Assembly: GCA_021848545.1 (NCBI GenBank)
Contig: JAJZUL010000008.1
Coordinates: forward strand, 33,228-97,227
Source of the DNA: Pseudomonadota bacterium
Lineage (GTDB): Bacteria > Pseudomonadota > Alphaproteobacteria > Rhodospirillales > Magnetospirillaceae
Direction of reading: 5' to 3'
Length of the DNA: 64,000 nt
In this document: piece by piece, positions 9,754 through 20,212 of the stretch
Layout: each line of letters starts with the position of its first letter
Position numbering within the stretch: position 1 is the first letter of the stretch
Translations under genes and position numbers: made by a program
Notes under the pieces: generated by a model
Database searches by the model: none
What the model was told of the DNA's origin: nothing
What the model saw: only the letters and a program-made list of their open reading frames with translations

Positions 9754-10758
9754 CTATGGCGGCGGGGAGGCGGTCAAGCCGCCGTCTCCCAGCAAACCCT
9801 CCAGCGCCGCCGCCACCGCCGTTCCCGGAATGCGATCCATGGCAGGCCCCCCCCAATCGGCGGCCTTGACCACAACCAATCGACTGGTGGCGGGGGCGAA
9901 TTTTTCCCAGGCGGTGGGACCGAACAGCGACACCATCGGCACGTCGGCGGCGGCCAGCATATGGCCGGTGCCGGAATCGTTGGCCACCGCCGCGGTCAGG
10001 CGCCGCGCCAGGGCGATGGTCAGCAGGGGGCTGGTTTCCGAAGTCTCCTGAAGCGGCAGACGGGCGCCGGGCACGGCCTCGCGCACGCGGGCCTCCCACT
10101 CGGCCTCGGCCGGCCCCAACAGCACCACCGGCGTCAATCCGCGGCCCGCCAGATCGCCGGCCAGGGCGAGAAAGCGATCCAGGGGCCAGCGCTTTTCGAC
10201 ACCGCCGGCGCCGGGCGCCAATCCGACATAGCAGGGGCCGGGCGGCAACAAAGCGGCGGCCATGGCATCGAAGGCGGGGTCAGAGGGCAGGGACGCCGCT
10301 TGCGCGCCGCCGCCGCCGGCCAGATCGATCAGCGCCTGCATCTGCCCCGCCAGGGACGGCGGCTTGGCGCGCCGCTTCGGGCGACGGTCGGACAAATGAT
10401 AGCCGGCCGCCGCCGACAGGAAACGGCCATGGCGGATACGCCGCAGGATCAGGGTGGTCAGCACCCGCCTTTGGGTATCGATGATCAGGTCGAAGCGCCG
10501 GCCGGCCAGGGGCCGCCGCCCCACCAGTTCGGCGGCGCGGATGCCCACCCCGGCATTCTCCACCACTTCGTCGATCAGCCCCGCGACCAGCGGCGCCAGC
10601 GAGCCGGCATAGACGCTGGTCCCCTTGCCCGCCAGCCAGGTGATGCGGGCATCGGGAAAAGCCCCGCGCAGGGCCCGCACGAAGGGCAGCTTCATCAGGC
10701 CGTCGCCGACCACGTCCAAGCCGACATAGACCAGGATGGTGGCGGGCACCGGGTCCAT
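9754..10758 (-). CDS. Glycosyltransferase family 9 (heptosyltransferase-like)
   Basis: 334 residues with the GT9 layout: an N-terminal half with ILVYVGLDVVGDGLMKLPFV and a C-terminal nucleotide-sugar half with YVGLAPGAGGVEKRWPLDRF, VVLLGPAEAEWEA, and VANDSGTGHMLAAADVPMVS followed by LFGPT. These are hallmarks of ADP-heptose:LPS heptosyltransferases, which add sugars to LPS core at the inner membrane. The exact sugar and acceptor are unknown. ATG 10758 has GGAG nine bases upstream; a TTG at 10767 overlaps the gmk stop and is the alternative. It forms an operon with gmk (gap five bases) and yicC. Confidence 0.88.
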   Translation of the reverse strand: MDPVPATILVYVGLDVVGDGLMKLPFVRALRGAFPDARITWLAGKGTSVYAGSLAPLVAGLIDEVVENAGVGIRAAELVGRRPLAGRRFDLIIDTQRRVLTTLILRRIRHGRFLSAAAGYHLSDRRPKRRAKPPSLAGQMQALIDLAGGGGAQAASLPSDPAFDAMAAALLPPGPCYVGLAPGAGGVEKRWPLDRFLALAGDLAGRGLTPVVLLGPAEAEWEARVREAVPGARLPLQETSETSPLLTIALARRLTAAVANDSGTGHMLAAADVPMVSLFGPTAWEKFAPATSRLVVVKAADWGGPAMDRIPGTAVAAALEGLLGDGGLTASPPP

Positions 10759-10763
10759 CGCGG

Positions 10764-11426
10764 TCAAGCTCCGCGCAGACGGGCGACGAAATCGTGCATG
10801 CCGACCTGACGGTCGCGCTTCAACCGTTCGGCGGCGAGAATGGCGGTCACGGCGGCGACCGAACGGTCCACCTCGCTATTGACGACGATGTAATCGTATT
10901 CGCGCCAATGGCTCATCTCGTCGCCGGCCTTGGCCATGCGGGCGGCCACCACTTCGGCCGAGTCCGAGGCCCGCGTGGTCAGACGGCGGCCCAGTTCCTC
11001 CACCGACGGCGGCAGGATGAACACCGAAACCAGATCGGCCCGGGCGTTCTGGGCCACCTGCTGGGTGCCCTGCCAATCGATGTCGAACAGCACGTCGCGA
11101 CCCGCCGCCAGCGCCGCTTCCACCGGCGCCCTGGGGGTGCCGTAGTAATTGTCGAACACCCGGGCGTGTTCGAGAAACGCGCCGGCGGCCACCATTTCCT
11201 CGAACCGGGGCACGGCAACGAAATGATAATCCTTGCCGTCCACCTCGCCGGGGCGCGGGGCGCGGGTGGTGGCCGATACCGACATGGCGATGTGGGAATC
11301 CTGGGCCAGCAGGGCGCGGCACAAGGTGGTCTTGCCCGCCCCCGACGGCGAGGACAGAACCAGCATCAGACCGCGACGGTCCACCGCCGGAAGGTTGGCC
11401 GGGGCAAAAGATACGGCGTCGGTCAT
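10764..11426 (-). CDS. gmk: Guanylate kinase
   Basis: Phosphorylates GMP to GDP with ATP. The P-loop SSPSGAGKTTLCRALL lies near residue 24, followed by the GMP-binding segment SVSATTRAPRPGEVDGKDYH, the FLEHARVFDNYYGTPRAPVE region and FDIDWQGTQQV, as in other Gmk proteins. Length of 220 residues is normal. ATG 11426 was chosen because GAGGGGG lies just upstream; a longer form from 11459 would overlap yicC. Placement directly after yicC is the widespread yicC-gmk arrangement. Confidence 0.96.
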   Translation of the reverse strand: MTDAVSFAPANLPAVDRRGLMLVLSSPSGAGKTTLCRALLAQDSHIAMSVSATTRAPRPGEVDGKDYHFVAVPRFEEMVAAGAFLEHARVFDNYYGTPRAPVEAALAAGRDVLFDIDWQGTQQVAQNARADLVSVFILPPSVEELGRRLTTRASDSAEVVAARMAKAGDEMSHWREYDYIVVNSEVDRSVAAVTAILAAERLKRDRQVGMHDFVARLRGA

Positions 11427-11433
11427 GACCCCC

Positions 11434-12315
11434 TCATTCGATATTCTGAATCTGTTCACGGAACTGGTCGATCACCGCCTTGAGATCCAGCCCGATCCGG
11501 GTCAGCTCGACATCGGAGGATTTCGAACACAGCGTGTTGGCTTCGCGATTGAATTCCTGGGACAGGAAATCGAGCTTGCGGCCGACCGCGCCGCCACCGG
11601 CGATCAGCTCGCGCGCCGCCCCCACATGGGCGGCCAGACGGTCCAATTCCTCGCGCACGTCGCCCTTGACCGCCAGCAGCGCCAATTCCTGGGCGATCCG
11701 CTCTTCCGGCGGGGACGGTATCGCCCCCAGCAGAGCGCCCAGCTGCGCCTTCAGACGCGCCGCCACCGCGTCGGGCCGCAACGCCGCCGTGGCCGCCGCC
11801 CGGCCCGCCAATTCGGCGATGGCATCGATCTGGCCGGTCAGCACCTCGGCCAGACGGCCGCCCTCGGCCCGGCGCATGGCGGCCAGGGCCGCCAAGGCCT
11901 CGTTCAGGGTGGCGATCATCGCCGTTTCGCGGGCGCCGCGTTCGGCCTCGTCGTCGTCCGCCTCGATTTCGGCCGGCTCGATCACCCCTTTGACCGCCAG
12001 CAACCCATCCCAGCGGGGCGCGGTCACATCCGGATGGCGCGCCCCCCACTCCCGGCACAGACCGAGCAGATCCTCCAGCAGGCGGGTATTGATCCGAACG
12101 CCGGACAGATCGGCCGGACGGATCACCGACAGGGATAATTGAACGTTGCCGCGTTTGAGATGCCGGGCAGCCGTCTCGCGCACCGACGCTTCCATTCCGT
12201 CATGACCGGGCGGCAGGCGCAGGCGCACCTCCAATCCGCGTCCGTTGACGCTTTTGGCCTCCCAGGTCCATTCCACGCGCGCGTCGCGCCCTTGGGCGCG
12301 GGCGTAGCCGGTCAT
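11434..12315 (-). CDS. yicC: YicC/YloC family endoribonuclease
   Basis: 293 residues beginning MTGYARAQGRDARVEWTWEA and containing KSVNGRGLEVRLRLP, the signature N-terminus of YicC. The C-terminus, QEFNREANTLCSKSSDVELT followed by IGLDLKAVIDQFREQIQNIE, is the conserved DUF1732 block. The family is a stress-linked endoribonuclease in enterobacteria. It heads the yicC-gmk-glycosyltransferase unit. A good ribosome site (GGAGGG) lies about 17 bases upstream of the ATG, so translation may begin a few codons earlier at CTG 12330, as many homologues carry a short TVAS extension that is encoded here. Confidence 0.93.
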   Translation of the reverse strand: MTGYARAQGRDARVEWTWEAKSVNGRGLEVRLRLPPGHDGMEASVRETAARHLKRGNVQLSLSVIRPADLSGVRINTRLLEDLLGLCREWGARHPDVTAPRWDGLLAVKGVIEPAEIEADDDEAERGARETAMIATLNEALAALAAMRRAEGGRLAEVLTGQIDAIAELAGRAAATAALRPDAVAARLKAQLGALLGAIPSPPEERIAQELALLAVKGDVREELDRLAAHVGAARELIAGGGAVGRKLDFLSQEFNREANTLCSKSSDVELTRIGLDLKAVIDQFREQIQNIE

Positions 12316-12448
12316 GCTGGCGACGGTCAGCGTTCCCTCCCCTTTTTGCTTCGTATGGGGTTATAGCCGCAAGCGGCCCCGCCCAACAACCGTGCAGCGG
12401 AGCCCGGGCGCGGTTATGCTGTCGAACCTTTTGCGAGAATGGCGCGCC

Positions 12449-13219
12449 ATGGCCCGTTTCACCCCACCCGCCGTCCTTCTGATCACCGGCGCCTCGTCCG
12501 GTCTGGGCGCGGCCTTGGCCCGGCGTTACGCCCGACCCGGCGCCACCCTGTTCCTATCGGGCCGTCATGCCGGCCGCCTGAACGAAGTGGCCGAGGCCTG
12601 CCGGGCGGCGGGGGCGGCCGTCCATGAACGGGCGATCGACGTCACCGACCGCGAATCCATGAAAAACTGGGTGGAAGAGGCGGACGGGGTTCGGCCCCTG
12701 GATCTGGTGATCGCCAATGCCGGCATCGCCGCCGGCACCGGCGACCATGGCGAGACGCCGGAACAGACCCGCGCCATCTTCGCCGTCAATGTGGAGGGCG
12801 TGATCAACACCGTGCTGCCGGCCTTGGCCGGCATGCGGACCCGCAAACGCGGCCATATCGCCATCATGAGCTCGCTGGCCGGCTTTCGCGGCATGCCGGG
12901 CGCGCCCGCTTATTGCGCCTCCAAGGCGGCGGTCCGTCTGTGGGGCGAGGGCTTGCGCGGCTGGCTGGCCGAGGACGGCGTGCGGGTCTCGGTGATCTGC
13001 CCCGGCTTCGTCACCACGCCGATGACCGACGTGAACCGCTTCCCCATGCCGTTCCTGATGAGCGCCGAACGCGCCGCCGCCATCATCCAGGCGGGGCTGG
13101 CCCGCGATCGGGGCCGCATCGTCTTTCCCCGCCGTCTGGCCCTGGGGGTTTATCTGCTGACCCTGATGCCCGATGCCTGGGCCGACCGCCTGACGCGGGG
13201 GTTGCCGCGCAAGGGCTGA
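12449..13219 (+). CDS. SDR-family NAD(P)-dependent oxidoreductase
   Basis: 256-residue classical short-chain dehydrogenase. It has the cofactor motif LLITGASSGLGAALARRYA (TGxxxGxG), the NAG motif in VIANAGIAAGTG, catalytic Ser in IMSSLAGFRG and YCASKAAVRLWGEGL (Tyr and Lys of YxxxK). A late hydrophobic stretch (RRLALGVYLLTLMPDAWADR) resembles membrane-associated SDRs. Substrate unknown. The start is not clear: ATG 12449 matches homologues but lacks a strong ribosome site, and an in-frame ATG at 12416 is possible. Divergent from yicC, sharing a 130-bp upstream region. Confidence 0.88.
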   Translation: MARFTPPAVLLITGASSGLGAALARRYARPGATLFLSGRHAGRLNEVAEACRAAGAAVHERAIDVTDRESMKNWVEEADGVRPLDLVIANAGIAAGTGDHGETPEQTRAIFAVNVEGVINTVLPALAGMRTRKRGHIAIMSSLAGFRGMPGAPAYCASKAAVRLWGEGLRGWLAEDGVRVSVICPGFVTTPMTDVNRFPMPFLMSAERAAAIIQAGLARDRGRIVFPRRLALGVYLLTLMPDAWADRLTRGLPRKG

Positions 13220-13259
13220 CCGGCAGAAGAGCGGGCGCGATAAACCCGCTCGTCGCGTC

Positions 13260-13520
13260 CTAATTCTTCTTGTCGCTGCCGTCCACGGCCGAAGTGACCA
13301 CATGCGCCGTCTTTGAAACGGCGGCACCGGTGGCGTCCGCAGCCTTCGAGAGGGCGGAGCCGGTAGCGTCCGCCGCCCTCGAAAGGGCGGCACCGGTGGC
13401 GTTCGCGGCCCTCGAGACCGCCGTGTCGACGGTACTGGCGGTGGTCTTGGTCCTCGCGCATCCGCCAAGCCCCAGGATTCCGAGGATCAGCAGCACAGTT
13501 CCCGACATCCTGATCGTCAT
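13260..13520 (-). CDS. Small lipoprotein with 11-residue repeats
   Basis: 86 residues. The signal peptide ends in the lipobox GLGGC (Cys21), so a lipid-anchored envelope protein is predicted. The mature part is three near-identical 11-residue units based on ATGAALSRAAD, plus a partial unit before them, with a KK-rich end. Such units favour long amphipathic helices and occur in small stress-related or LEA-like proteins, but I cannot assign a function. The ATG has GGGAG eight bases upstream. It stands alone, convergent with the SDR gene and downstream of cysS on the same strand. Confidence 0.75.
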   Translation of the reverse strand: MTIRMSGTVLLILGILGLGGCARTKTTASTVDTAVSRAANATGAALSRAADATGSALSKAADATGAAVSKTAHVVTSAVDGSDKKN

Positions 13521-13584
13521 CGCACTCTCCCTCGCGACGCCGCGAAAGCGGCTCTCGCTTTATGACCAGGCCTGTCCCGGGCCG

Positions 13585-13645
13585 CGCTCAAACGCCGCGC
13601 GGGCTTGTCGCATTTTCCGGCTGATTCTATCAGATCGGAAAATGC
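13585..13645. repeat. Dispersed 23-bp core plus palindrome, copy 1
   Basis: The core at 13585-13607 is identical over 23 bases to 35542-35564 and is found inverted, with three mismatches, at 41964-41986. Directly after it comes a palindrome with arms GCATTTTCCG (13610-13619) and CGGAAAATGC (13636-13645) and an inner CTGAT/ATCAG pair. It lies between cysS and the repeat lipoprotein gene and could also act as a transcription end for cysS. Confidence 0.6.
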
Positions 13646-13646
13646 T

Positions 13647-15014
13647 CTAGACCTTCTTCCAGGTGGTCCCGCCGGCGCCATCCTCCAGCACGATGCCGGC
13701 ATCGGCCAGTTCCTGGCGGATGCGGTCGGCCTCGGCGAAGTCGCGGGCCTTGCGGGCCGCCGTGCGGGCGGCGATTTTCACCTCGATCGCGGCGGCCTCG
13801 TCGTCGTCTCCGCCCCGTCCGAACCAATCGGCCGGATCGCGGGTGAGCAGGCCCAGCAGATCGGCTCCCGCCAGCAACGCGCCTTTGGCTTTCGCCTTGG
13901 CGTCGGGGGTGTCGGCCTTGTTCAGCGCCCCGGCCAATTCGTGAAGATGGGCGATGGCCAGCGGCGTGTTGAGATCGTCCTCCAGCGCCGCCAGAACGGC
14001 GAGCGGCGGCTCCGCGCCCTCGGCCGGCAGATCGGCGGCGCCGGCCAGGGCCGTGTACAGCCGGTCCAAAGCGGCCTTGGCCCGCTTGAGCCCGGCCGCC
14101 GTCCAGTCGATCGGCTGGTGATAATGGGTGGACAGCATGGCCAGACGGATGGCCTCGCCCGGCGCCTCGGCCAGAAGATCGTGGACGGTGATGAAATTGC
14201 CCAGGGATTTGGACATCTTCTCGCCTTCGACCATCAGATAGCCGTTATGCAGCCAATAGCGGGCCAGGGGATGGCCGTTGGCGCAGGTGCTTTGGGCGAT
14301 TTCGTTCTCGTGATGGGGGAACACCAGATCCTGGCCGCCGCCATGAATGTCGAAGGTATCGCCCAGATATTCGCGGCTCATGGCGCTGCATTCGATATGC
14401 CAGCCGGGACGGCCGCGGCCCCAGGGCGAATCCCAGCCCGGCAGATCGTCGGACGAAGGCTTCCATAGCACGAAATCGGCGGGATTGGCCTTGTAGGGCG
14501 CCACGTCGACGCGGGCGCCGGCGATCATCTCGTCCTGGGAGCGGCCCGACAGGCGACCGTAATCGGGCATGGAAGGCACCGAGAACAGCACATGGCCCTC
14601 GGCCACATAGGCATGACCCGTGGCCACCAGCCGCTCGATCATCGCCACCATCTGGGCGATATGGGCGGTGGCCCTGGGCTCGTCGGTGGGCGGCAGCACG
14701 TTCAGCGCGGCGATGTCGGCGTGGAACAGCCGGGTGGTTTCGCCGGTGATCTCGGCGATGGGCCGGCCGCTCTCGCGGGACCGCGCGTTGATCTTGTCAT
14801 CGACGTCGGTGATGTTGCGGACATAGGTGACCGACGGATACAGGCGCTTCAGCAGCCGATAGAGCACGTCGAACACGATCACCGGCCGGGCGTTGCCGAT
14901 ATGGGCGCGGTCGTAGACGGTGGGGCCGCAGACGTAAAGGCCGACATGGCCGGGGGTGAGCGGCTCGAACGGCTCCTTGCCGCGGGTCAGGGTGTTGTAG
15001 AGAACCAGAGGCAT
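13647..15014 (-). CDS. cysS: Cysteinyl-tRNA synthetase
   Basis: Charges tRNA-Cys. Class I synthetase of 455 residues with the zinc Cys in [20 protein letters not shown], the HIGH motif as HIGN in the same stretch, [15 protein letters not shown], the zinc ligands Cys/His in [10 protein letters not shown] and [10 protein letters not shown], and KMSKSLGNF. The DALR-like helical C-terminus is present. It follows gltX by 13 bases on the same strand, and the nadE-gltX-cysS order suggests one transcript. Confidence 0.97.
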   Translation of the reverse strand: MPLVLYNTLTRGKEPFEPLTPGHVGLYVCGPTVYDRAHIGNARPVIVFDVLYRLLKRLYPSVTYVRNITDVDDKINARSRESGRPIAEITGETTRLFHADIAALNVLPPTDEPRATAHIAQMVAMIERLVATGHAYVAEGHVLFSVPSMPDYGRLSGRSQDEMIAGARVDVAPYKANPADFVLWKPSSDDLPGWDSPWGRGRPGWHIECSAMSREYLGDTFDIHGGGQDLVFPHHENEIAQSTCANGHPLARYWLHNGYLMVEGEKMSKSLGNFITVHDLLAEAPGEAIRLAMLSTHYHQPIDWTAAGLKRAKAALDRLYTALAGAADLPAEGAEPPLAVLAALEDDLNTPLAIAHLHELAGALNKADTPDAKAKAKGALLAGADLLGLLTRDPADWFGRGGDDDEAAAIEVKIAARTAARKARDFAEADRIRQELADAGIVLEDGAGGTTWKKV

Positions 15015-15027
15015 CGTTCCCCTCTCC

Positions 15028-16374
15028 TTACGCGGCTTCGCCGGCCAACCGACGGACCGCCCGCTCGCGGCCGATCAGGGGCAGCAGGGACTTCAGGTCC
15101 GGTCCGGACTCGCGCCCGGTCAGGGCCAGACGCAGGGGGTGGAACAGGGCCTTGCCCTTGCGCCCGGTGTTTTCCTTCACCGATGCCGTCCAGGCGCCCC
15201 AGGTGGTTTCGTCCCACGGCTCGGACGGCAGCAAAGCGGCGGCGGCGGCCGCAAGTTCGCCATCCTCGATCACCGGCGCGCACGGCCCGGCCACCACCCG
15301 CCACCAATCGGCGGCTTCGGCCAGATGGGTCAGATTGCCCCGCACCGCCAGCCAGAAATCGGCGCCGGCCTCGCTCAGGCCCAGGGCGGCCAGACGCGGC
15401 GCCGCCTCGCTCCAATCCAGCCCGTGCAGCAGGCGGGCGTTGAGGTGATCCAGTTCGTGTTCGTCGAAACGCGGCGTGGCGCGCGAGAAATGGCTGAAAT
15501 CGAACCCCTGAGCCAGATGGTCGAGATCGGGGGCCAGTTCGATGGCGTCCGACGTGCCCAGCCGGGCCAACAGCGACGTCAAAGCCAAGGGCTCGATCCC
15601 CCGCGCGCGCAGATCGCGCAGCGAGGCCGAGCCCAGCCGCTTCGACAGGCCCTGGCCTTCGGCATCGGTGAGCAGGGGCAGATGGGCGAAGGCCGGCGCC
15701 GTCGCCCCCAGCGCCTCGAACACCTGGATCTGGGCGGCGGTGTTGGTGACGTGATCCTCGCCCCGCACCACATGGGTCACGGCGAAATCGATGTCGTCCA
15801 CCACGCTGGGCAGGGTGTAGAGAAAGGTGCCGTCGGCGCGGATCAGCACCGGATCGGACAGGGACGCGGCGTCGGCATGGGACGGGCCGCGCGCCAGATC
15901 GTCCCAGCGCACGTCGCCGGCATCGAGCAGGAACCGCCAATGGGGCCGCCGTCCCTCGGCCTCCAGCCGGGCGCGGTCGGCGTCCGACAAGGCCAGCCCG
16001 GCCCGGTCATAGACCGGCGGCAGGCGCCGCATCAGCAGCCGGCGGCGCTTGGCCTCCAATTCCTCGGGCGTTTCGTAGCAGGCGTACAACCGTCCCGCCG
16101 CCCGCAATCGTTGGGCCGCCGCCTCGTAGCGCTCAAGGCGTTCCGACTGAAACGCCGTCTCCTGCCAATCCAGACCCAGCCAGGCCAGATCCTCGGCGAT
16201 GGCCGCCACGTATTCGGGCCGCGAGCGGTCGCGGTCGGTATCGTCGTAGCGCAGCAGCATCCGCCCGCCCCGGGCGCGGGCGAACAGCCAGTTGATCAGC
16301 GCCACCCGCGCATTGCCCACATGCAGCAGGCCGGTGGGGCTGGGGGCGAAACGGACGGTCACGGCGTTTCCCAT
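15028..16374 (-). CDS. gltX: Glutamyl-tRNA synthetase
   Basis: Class I synthetase of 448 residues that attaches Glu to tRNA-Glu (in alphaproteobacteria often also to tRNA-Gln before amidation). Visible motifs are [20 protein letters not shown] (HIGH-like HVGN), [32 protein letters not shown] and the KMSKS-equivalent GLSKRLGS. The ATG at 16374 shares one base with the nadE stop (TGATG), which fixes the start. Many alphaproteobacteria have two gltX genes; which form this is cannot be decided here. Confidence 0.95.
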   Translation of the reverse strand: MGNAVTVRFAPSPTGLLHVGNARVALINWLFARARGGRMLLRYDDTDRDRSRPEYVAAIAEDLAWLGLDWQETAFQSERLERYEAAAQRLRAAGRLYACYETPEELEAKRRRLLMRRLPPVYDRAGLALSDADRARLEAEGRRPHWRFLLDAGDVRWDDLARGPSHADAASLSDPVLIRADGTFLYTLPSVVDDIDFAVTHVVRGEDHVTNTAAQIQVFEALGATAPAFAHLPLLTDAEGQGLSKRLGSASLRDLRARGIEPLALTSLLARLGTSDAIELAPDLDHLAQGFDFSHFSRATPRFDEHELDHLNARLLHGLDWSEAAPRLAALGLSEAGADFWLAVRGNLTHLAEAADWWRVVAGPCAPVIEDGELAAAAAALLPSEPWDETTWGAWTASVKENTGRKGKALFHPLRLALTGRESGPDLKSLLPLIGRERAVRRLAGEAA

Positions 16375-18038
16375 CAGATCGCTCCGGTAAAACCATTGGT
16401 GATGGGATAGCGGCGCTCGCGGCCGAAGGAACGGCTGGTGATCTTCACCCCCGGCGGCGCCTGACGGCGCTTGTATTCGGCCCGGTCGAGCATGCGCCAG
16501 ACCTGGCGCACCACCGTCTCGTCCCATCCCCGCGCCACCGTGCCCGCCACCGAGACCTCGCCTTCGATCAGACAGGCGAGAATGCCGTCCAGAACCTCGT
16601 AGGGCGGCAGGCTGTCCTGGTCGGTCTGGTCGGGGCGCAATTCGGCCGAAGGCGGCTTGACGATGACCCGTTCGGGCATCACCGGCCCGTCCGGCCCGCG
16701 CCCGCCCGGCGGCCGGGTCCGGTTGCGCCAGCGGCTCAAGGCGAAGACCGTGGTCTTGTAGACATCCTTCAACACCGCGAAACCGCCGCACATGTCGCCA
16801 TACAACGTGGCGTAGCCGACGCTCATCTCGCTTTTGTTGCCGGTGGACAGCACCATCGGCCCGAAGGCGTTGGACAGGGCCATCAGAGTCAGGCCACGGG
16901 CGCGCGACTGGATGTTCTCTTCGGTGACGCCCGGCGCGCGGCCGCCGGCCACCGGCGCCAGCATGGCGTCGAACGCCGCCATCGCCGGTTCGATGCCCAG
17001 GATGTCGTAACGGCAGCCCAGCATTTCGGCCACCGCCTTGGCGTCCTCCAGGCTCTCGGCGCTGGTATAGGGCGACGGCATCATCACGCACCACACCCGC
17101 TCCGCCCCCAGGGCATCGACGGCGATGGCGGCCGCCAGCGCCGAATCGATGCCGCCCGACAGGCCCAGCACCACGCCGGGAAAACGGTTCTTGGCGACGT
17201 AATCGCCCAGGCCCGTCACCAGCGCCCGGTAGATGTCCTCTTCCCGCGCCGCGCCGCTTTGCCGGTCATCAATGGCTTGCGGCACCAATCCCCGTCCGTC
17301 GCGGCGCCAGGTCATGGTGACCGAAGCCTCGTCCCAGGCCGGCAGGCCCAAGACCCGCCGTCCCCGGACATCGAGCACGAAGGAGGCGCCGTCGAACACC
17401 AGTTCGTCCTGGCCGCCGACCTGATTGACATAGACCAGCGGCAGGCCGCTTTCGCTCACCCGCGCCGCGGCGTGGCCCAGCCGCACCCCGGCCTTGTCCA
17501 GTTCGAAGGGCGATCCGTTGGGAACGATCAGCAGTTCGGCGCCGTCATCGGCCAGGGCCCGGGCGACGTCGGCGTGCCACATATCCTCGCAGACCATCAC
17601 CCCCAGCCGCAGACCGCGAAAGGCCACCGTCGCCGGCAGGGGGCCGGGCGCGAAGACGCGGACCTCGTCGAACACGCCGTAATTGGGCAGATGATGCTTG
17701 AGCGTCGTCGCCGCCACCCGCCCGCCTTCCAGCAGCAGGGCGGCGTTGTAACACCGTCCGTCCACCCGCCAGGGCGCGCCCACCAGCAGCGCCGGGCCGC
17801 CGTCTCCGGTCACCTCCGCGAGATCGGCGACGCCCGCCTCCACCGCGTCCAGGAACGCCGCCTTCAACACCAGATCCTCCGGCGGGTAGCCGGACACCGT
17901 CAGTTCGGGAAACACCGCCAGATGGGCGCCGTCCCGCGCCGCGACGGTTCGCGCCGCCAATATGCGGGCGACATTGCCGGCGACGTCGCCGACGACGGGA
18001 TTGATCTGGGCCAGGGTCAGGGCAAAATCTTCGGACAT
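16374..18038 (-). CDS. nadE: Glutamine-hydrolysing NAD+ synthetase
   Basis: Last step of NAD synthesis: deamido-NAD plus ATP and glutamine-derived ammonia. Residues 1-250 form the nitrilase-type glutaminase with Glu in [16 protein letters not shown], Lys in [15 protein letters not shown] and Cys in [14 protein letters not shown]. The synthetase half has the P-loop [18 protein letters not shown] and [20 protein letters not shown]. Length of 554 residues is typical of the two-domain form. First gene of the nadE-gltX-cysS run. Confidence 0.97.
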   Translation of the reverse strand: MSEDFALTLAQINPVVGDVAGNVARILAARTVAARDGAHLAVFPELTVSGYPPEDLVLKAAFLDAVEAGVADLAEVTGDGGPALLVGAPWRVDGRCYNAALLLEGGRVAATTLKHHLPNYGVFDEVRVFAPGPLPATVAFRGLRLGVMVCEDMWHADVARALADDGAELLIVPNGSPFELDKAGVRLGHAAARVSESGLPLVYVNQVGGQDELVFDGASFVLDVRGRRVLGLPAWDEASVTMTWRRDGRGLVPQAIDDRQSGAAREEDIYRALVTGLGDYVAKNRFPGVVLGLSGGIDSALAAAIAVDALGAERVWCVMMPSPYTSAESLEDAKAVAEMLGCRYDILGIEPAMAAFDAMLAPVAGGRAPGVTEENIQSRARGLTLMALSNAFGPMVLSTGNKSEMSVGYATLYGDMCGGFAVLKDVYKTTVFALSRWRNRTRPPGGRGPDGPVMPERVIVKPPSAELRPDQTDQDSLPPYEVLDGILACLIEGEVSVAGTVARGWDETVVRQVWRMLDRAEYKRRQAPPGVKITSRSFGRERRYPITNGFTGAI

Positions 18039-18323
18039 GAACGGCTAGCCTGGATTTCCAACGCCGTGCGTCCCTTACGGCAGTGACGGGCGCCTGTCAA
18101 ACTCTTCCCCAAACTCCGCTTCGCCCCGGCACAATACAAAACCCCGGAACGGCCGGGCGCGGCGCGGAAAAAGGTCGTACATACGCCTGGAACCGAAACC
18201 ATCCCTTATCCGGCTGGAGGCGCCGGGATGGATTTCCGATACTTGCAAACAGACCAACCGCATCCCGCGATGGACTTCCGCGCGAAGCGCGATGGGTTTC
18301 CGCGCGAAAGAGGTCCGAAGGCC

Positions 18324-18557
18324 ATGCCCCGCCCACCCCTGCCGATCAGCGACGATATCGATGGCGTGATTCAGGCGATCACGAAGTTCAAGGCCGGCGC
18401 GTGGACCGGCCGGACCGGAATCGACGGGGAGTTCGACCGGGCGGTTTCCGGTCTGGTGACGGCGGTGAGCGGCGGCGGGCGCCGCACCACGGGGATTCCG
18501 GTCGCGGCCAACGACAATGGCCCGATTACGGAGCGGCGGGAAAAAGAGGGATTCTGA
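18324..18557 (+). CDS. Small conserved-looking protein of unknown function
   Basis: 77 residues from ATG 18324 (MPRPPLPISDDIDGVIQAIT); the frame is open back to an ATG at 18228, which would add 32 residues with a repeated MDFR segment. No domain recognised; the C-terminal part is Gly-, Arg- and Asn-rich. Support for it being real is a strong rho-independent terminator 45 bp after the stop, on the same strand. Its neighbours, divergent nadE and convergent DAHP synthase, are unrelated. Confidence 0.45.
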   Translation: MPRPPLPISDDIDGVIQAITKFKAGAWTGRTGIDGEFDRAVSGLVTAVSGGGRRTTGIPVAANDNGPITERREKEGF

Positions 18558-18601
18558 AATCCGGTGGCGTCCGGGAGGCGCGTCCTCCGTCGGGACAGCC
18601 A

Positions 18602-18649
18602 GAGGGCGCGACGCACTCCCCCCCCGCGTCGCGCCCTCCCCATTTTTTC
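18602..18649 (+). terminator. Rho-independent terminator after the small ORF
   Basis: Perfect 13-bp stem, arms GAGGGCGCGACGC (18602-18614) and GCGTCGCGCCCTC (18626-18638), 11-base loop, then CCCA and six T on the plus strand. The T tract orients it for the 18324-18557 gene, but the hairpin also faces the end of the DAHP synthase gene. Confidence 0.85.
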
Positions 18650-18656
18650 TTGTGTT

Positions 18657-20042
18657 CTAAAAATTGGTGGCCTGGCGCTCGACCGCATGGGCGTTGCGAT
18701 CGGCCTTGAGCTGGTCGGCGATGAGAAAGGCCAGTTCCAGCGCCTGGGTGGCGTTGAGGCGGGGATCGCAATGGGTATGGTAGCGATCGCCCAGGCTGGC
18801 CTCGGTCACCGACACCGCGCCGCCCACGCATTCGGTGACGTCCTGGCCGGTCATCTCGATGTGAACGCCGCCGGCATGGGTGCCTTCGGCCTTGTGGACG
18901 GCGAAAAAGGCGCGAACCTCGGCCAGGATGCGATCGAACAGGCGGGTCTTGTACCCCGACGCCGCGCGGACCGTATTGGCGTGCATGGGATCGCAGCTCC
19001 ACACCACCTTGCGGCCTTCGCGCGCCACGCGGCGCACCAGCGCCGGCAGCTTGTCCTCCAGGTTTTCCGGTCCCATGCGGGTGATCAGCGTGATCCGCCC
19101 GGCGCGATTGTCGGGATTGAGCCGGTCGATCAGACGCAACAGATCGTCGCCGGCCATGCCGGGGCCGACCTTGAAGCCGATGGGATTTTTCACCCCGCGC
19201 AGGAATTCCACATGGGCGCCGTCCAGCCGCCGGGTCCGTTCGCCGATCCACAGGAAATGCGCCGAACAATCGTAGCAATCGCCAGAGGTCGAATCGATGC
19301 GGGTCAACGCCTGCTCGTAGGGCAGCAACAGCGCCTCGTGCGAGGTGAAGAACTCGGTTTCGCGAATCTGGGGCGTGGTTTCCGACGACAGGCCGCAGGC
19401 CTCCATGAAGGACAGGGTCTCGGACAGGCGATTGGCCAGATCCTCGTACAGGCGCCCCTGCAACGACCCGGCGACGCAGCCCAGCGTCCACTGATGAACC
19501 TTGCGCAGATCGGCGAAGCCGCCGCTGGCGAAGGCCCGCAGCAGGTTCAGGGTGGCCGCCGACTGGTTATAGGCGCGCACCATGCGCTCGGGGTCGGGAA
19601 TCCGGGCCTCGGGAGTGAAATCGATGCCGTTGACGATGTCGCCGCGATAGCTGGGCAGGCTGACGCCGTCCTTGGTCTCGGTCTCCGCCGAACGCGGCTT
19701 GGCGAACTGGCCGGCCATGCGGCCGAGCTTGACCACCGGCATGGCGGCGCCGTAGGTCAGCACCACCGCCATCTGCAACATCACCCGAAAGGTGTCGCGA
19801 ATGGTATTGGCGCGGAATTCGGCGAAGCTTTCGGCGCAATCGCCGCCCTGAAGCAGGAACGCCTTCCCGTCCGCCACCCGCGCCAGATTGCTTTCCAGAC
19901 GCCGCGCCTCGCCGGCGAACACCAGCGGCGGAAAGGCGGCCAGGGTCGCTTCGACATGGGCCAGGCGTTCCTGGTCGGGGTAGGTGGGAACGTTGTCGAT
20001 CGGCGCCTTGCGCCAACCGTCCGGCGTCCAGGGATCGGCCAT
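18657..20042 (-). CDS. Class II 3-deoxy-D-arabino-heptulosonate-7-phosphate synthase
   Basis: First step of the shikimate pathway: PEP plus erythrose 4-phosphate gives DAHP. The 461-residue plant/actinobacterial-type (class II) enzyme begins [20 protein letters not shown] and shows [48 protein letters not shown] and [20 protein letters not shown], with the metal-binding Cys, His, Glu and Asp residues of the family in place. ATG 20042 was chosen for the standard N-terminus; the open frame upstream runs into a mobile element and is not coding. aroC, a later step of the same pathway, is at 43.3 kb. Confidence 0.95.
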   Translation of the reverse strand: MADPWTPDGWRKAPIDNVPTYPDQERLAHVEATLAAFPPLVFAGEARRLESNLARVADGKAFLLQGGDCAESFAEFRANTIRDTFRVMLQMAVVLTYGAAMPVVKLGRMAGQFAKPRSAETETKDGVSLPSYRGDIVNGIDFTPEARIPDPERMVRAYNQSAATLNLLRAFASGGFADLRKVHQWTLGCVAGSLQGRLYEDLANRLSETLSFMEACGLSSETTPQIRETEFFTSHEALLLPYEQALTRIDSTSGDCYDCSAHFLWIGERTRRLDGAHVEFLRGVKNPIGFKVGPGMAGDDLLRLIDRLNPDNRAGRITLITRMGPENLEDKLPALVRRVAREGRKVVWSCDPMHANTVRAASGYKTRLFDRILAEVRAFFAVHKAEGTHAGGVHIEMTGQDVTECVGGAVSVTEASLGDRYHTHCDPRLNATQALELAFLIADQLKADRNAHAVERQATNF

Positions 20043-20212
20043 GCTGTCCTCGTGATCGCGACGAAACGGGGTCCGGCGGCCGCACCGCGCTTCGCCCATG
20101 GTCCTAGATATCAACGCCCCATCGGCGCCGTTCATCGGGCCGGACCCGATGCATTGCCTGGGGAGAAACCGTACTATATACGATGGGAACGCCCCCCATT
20201 CCAGCGCGGCGA

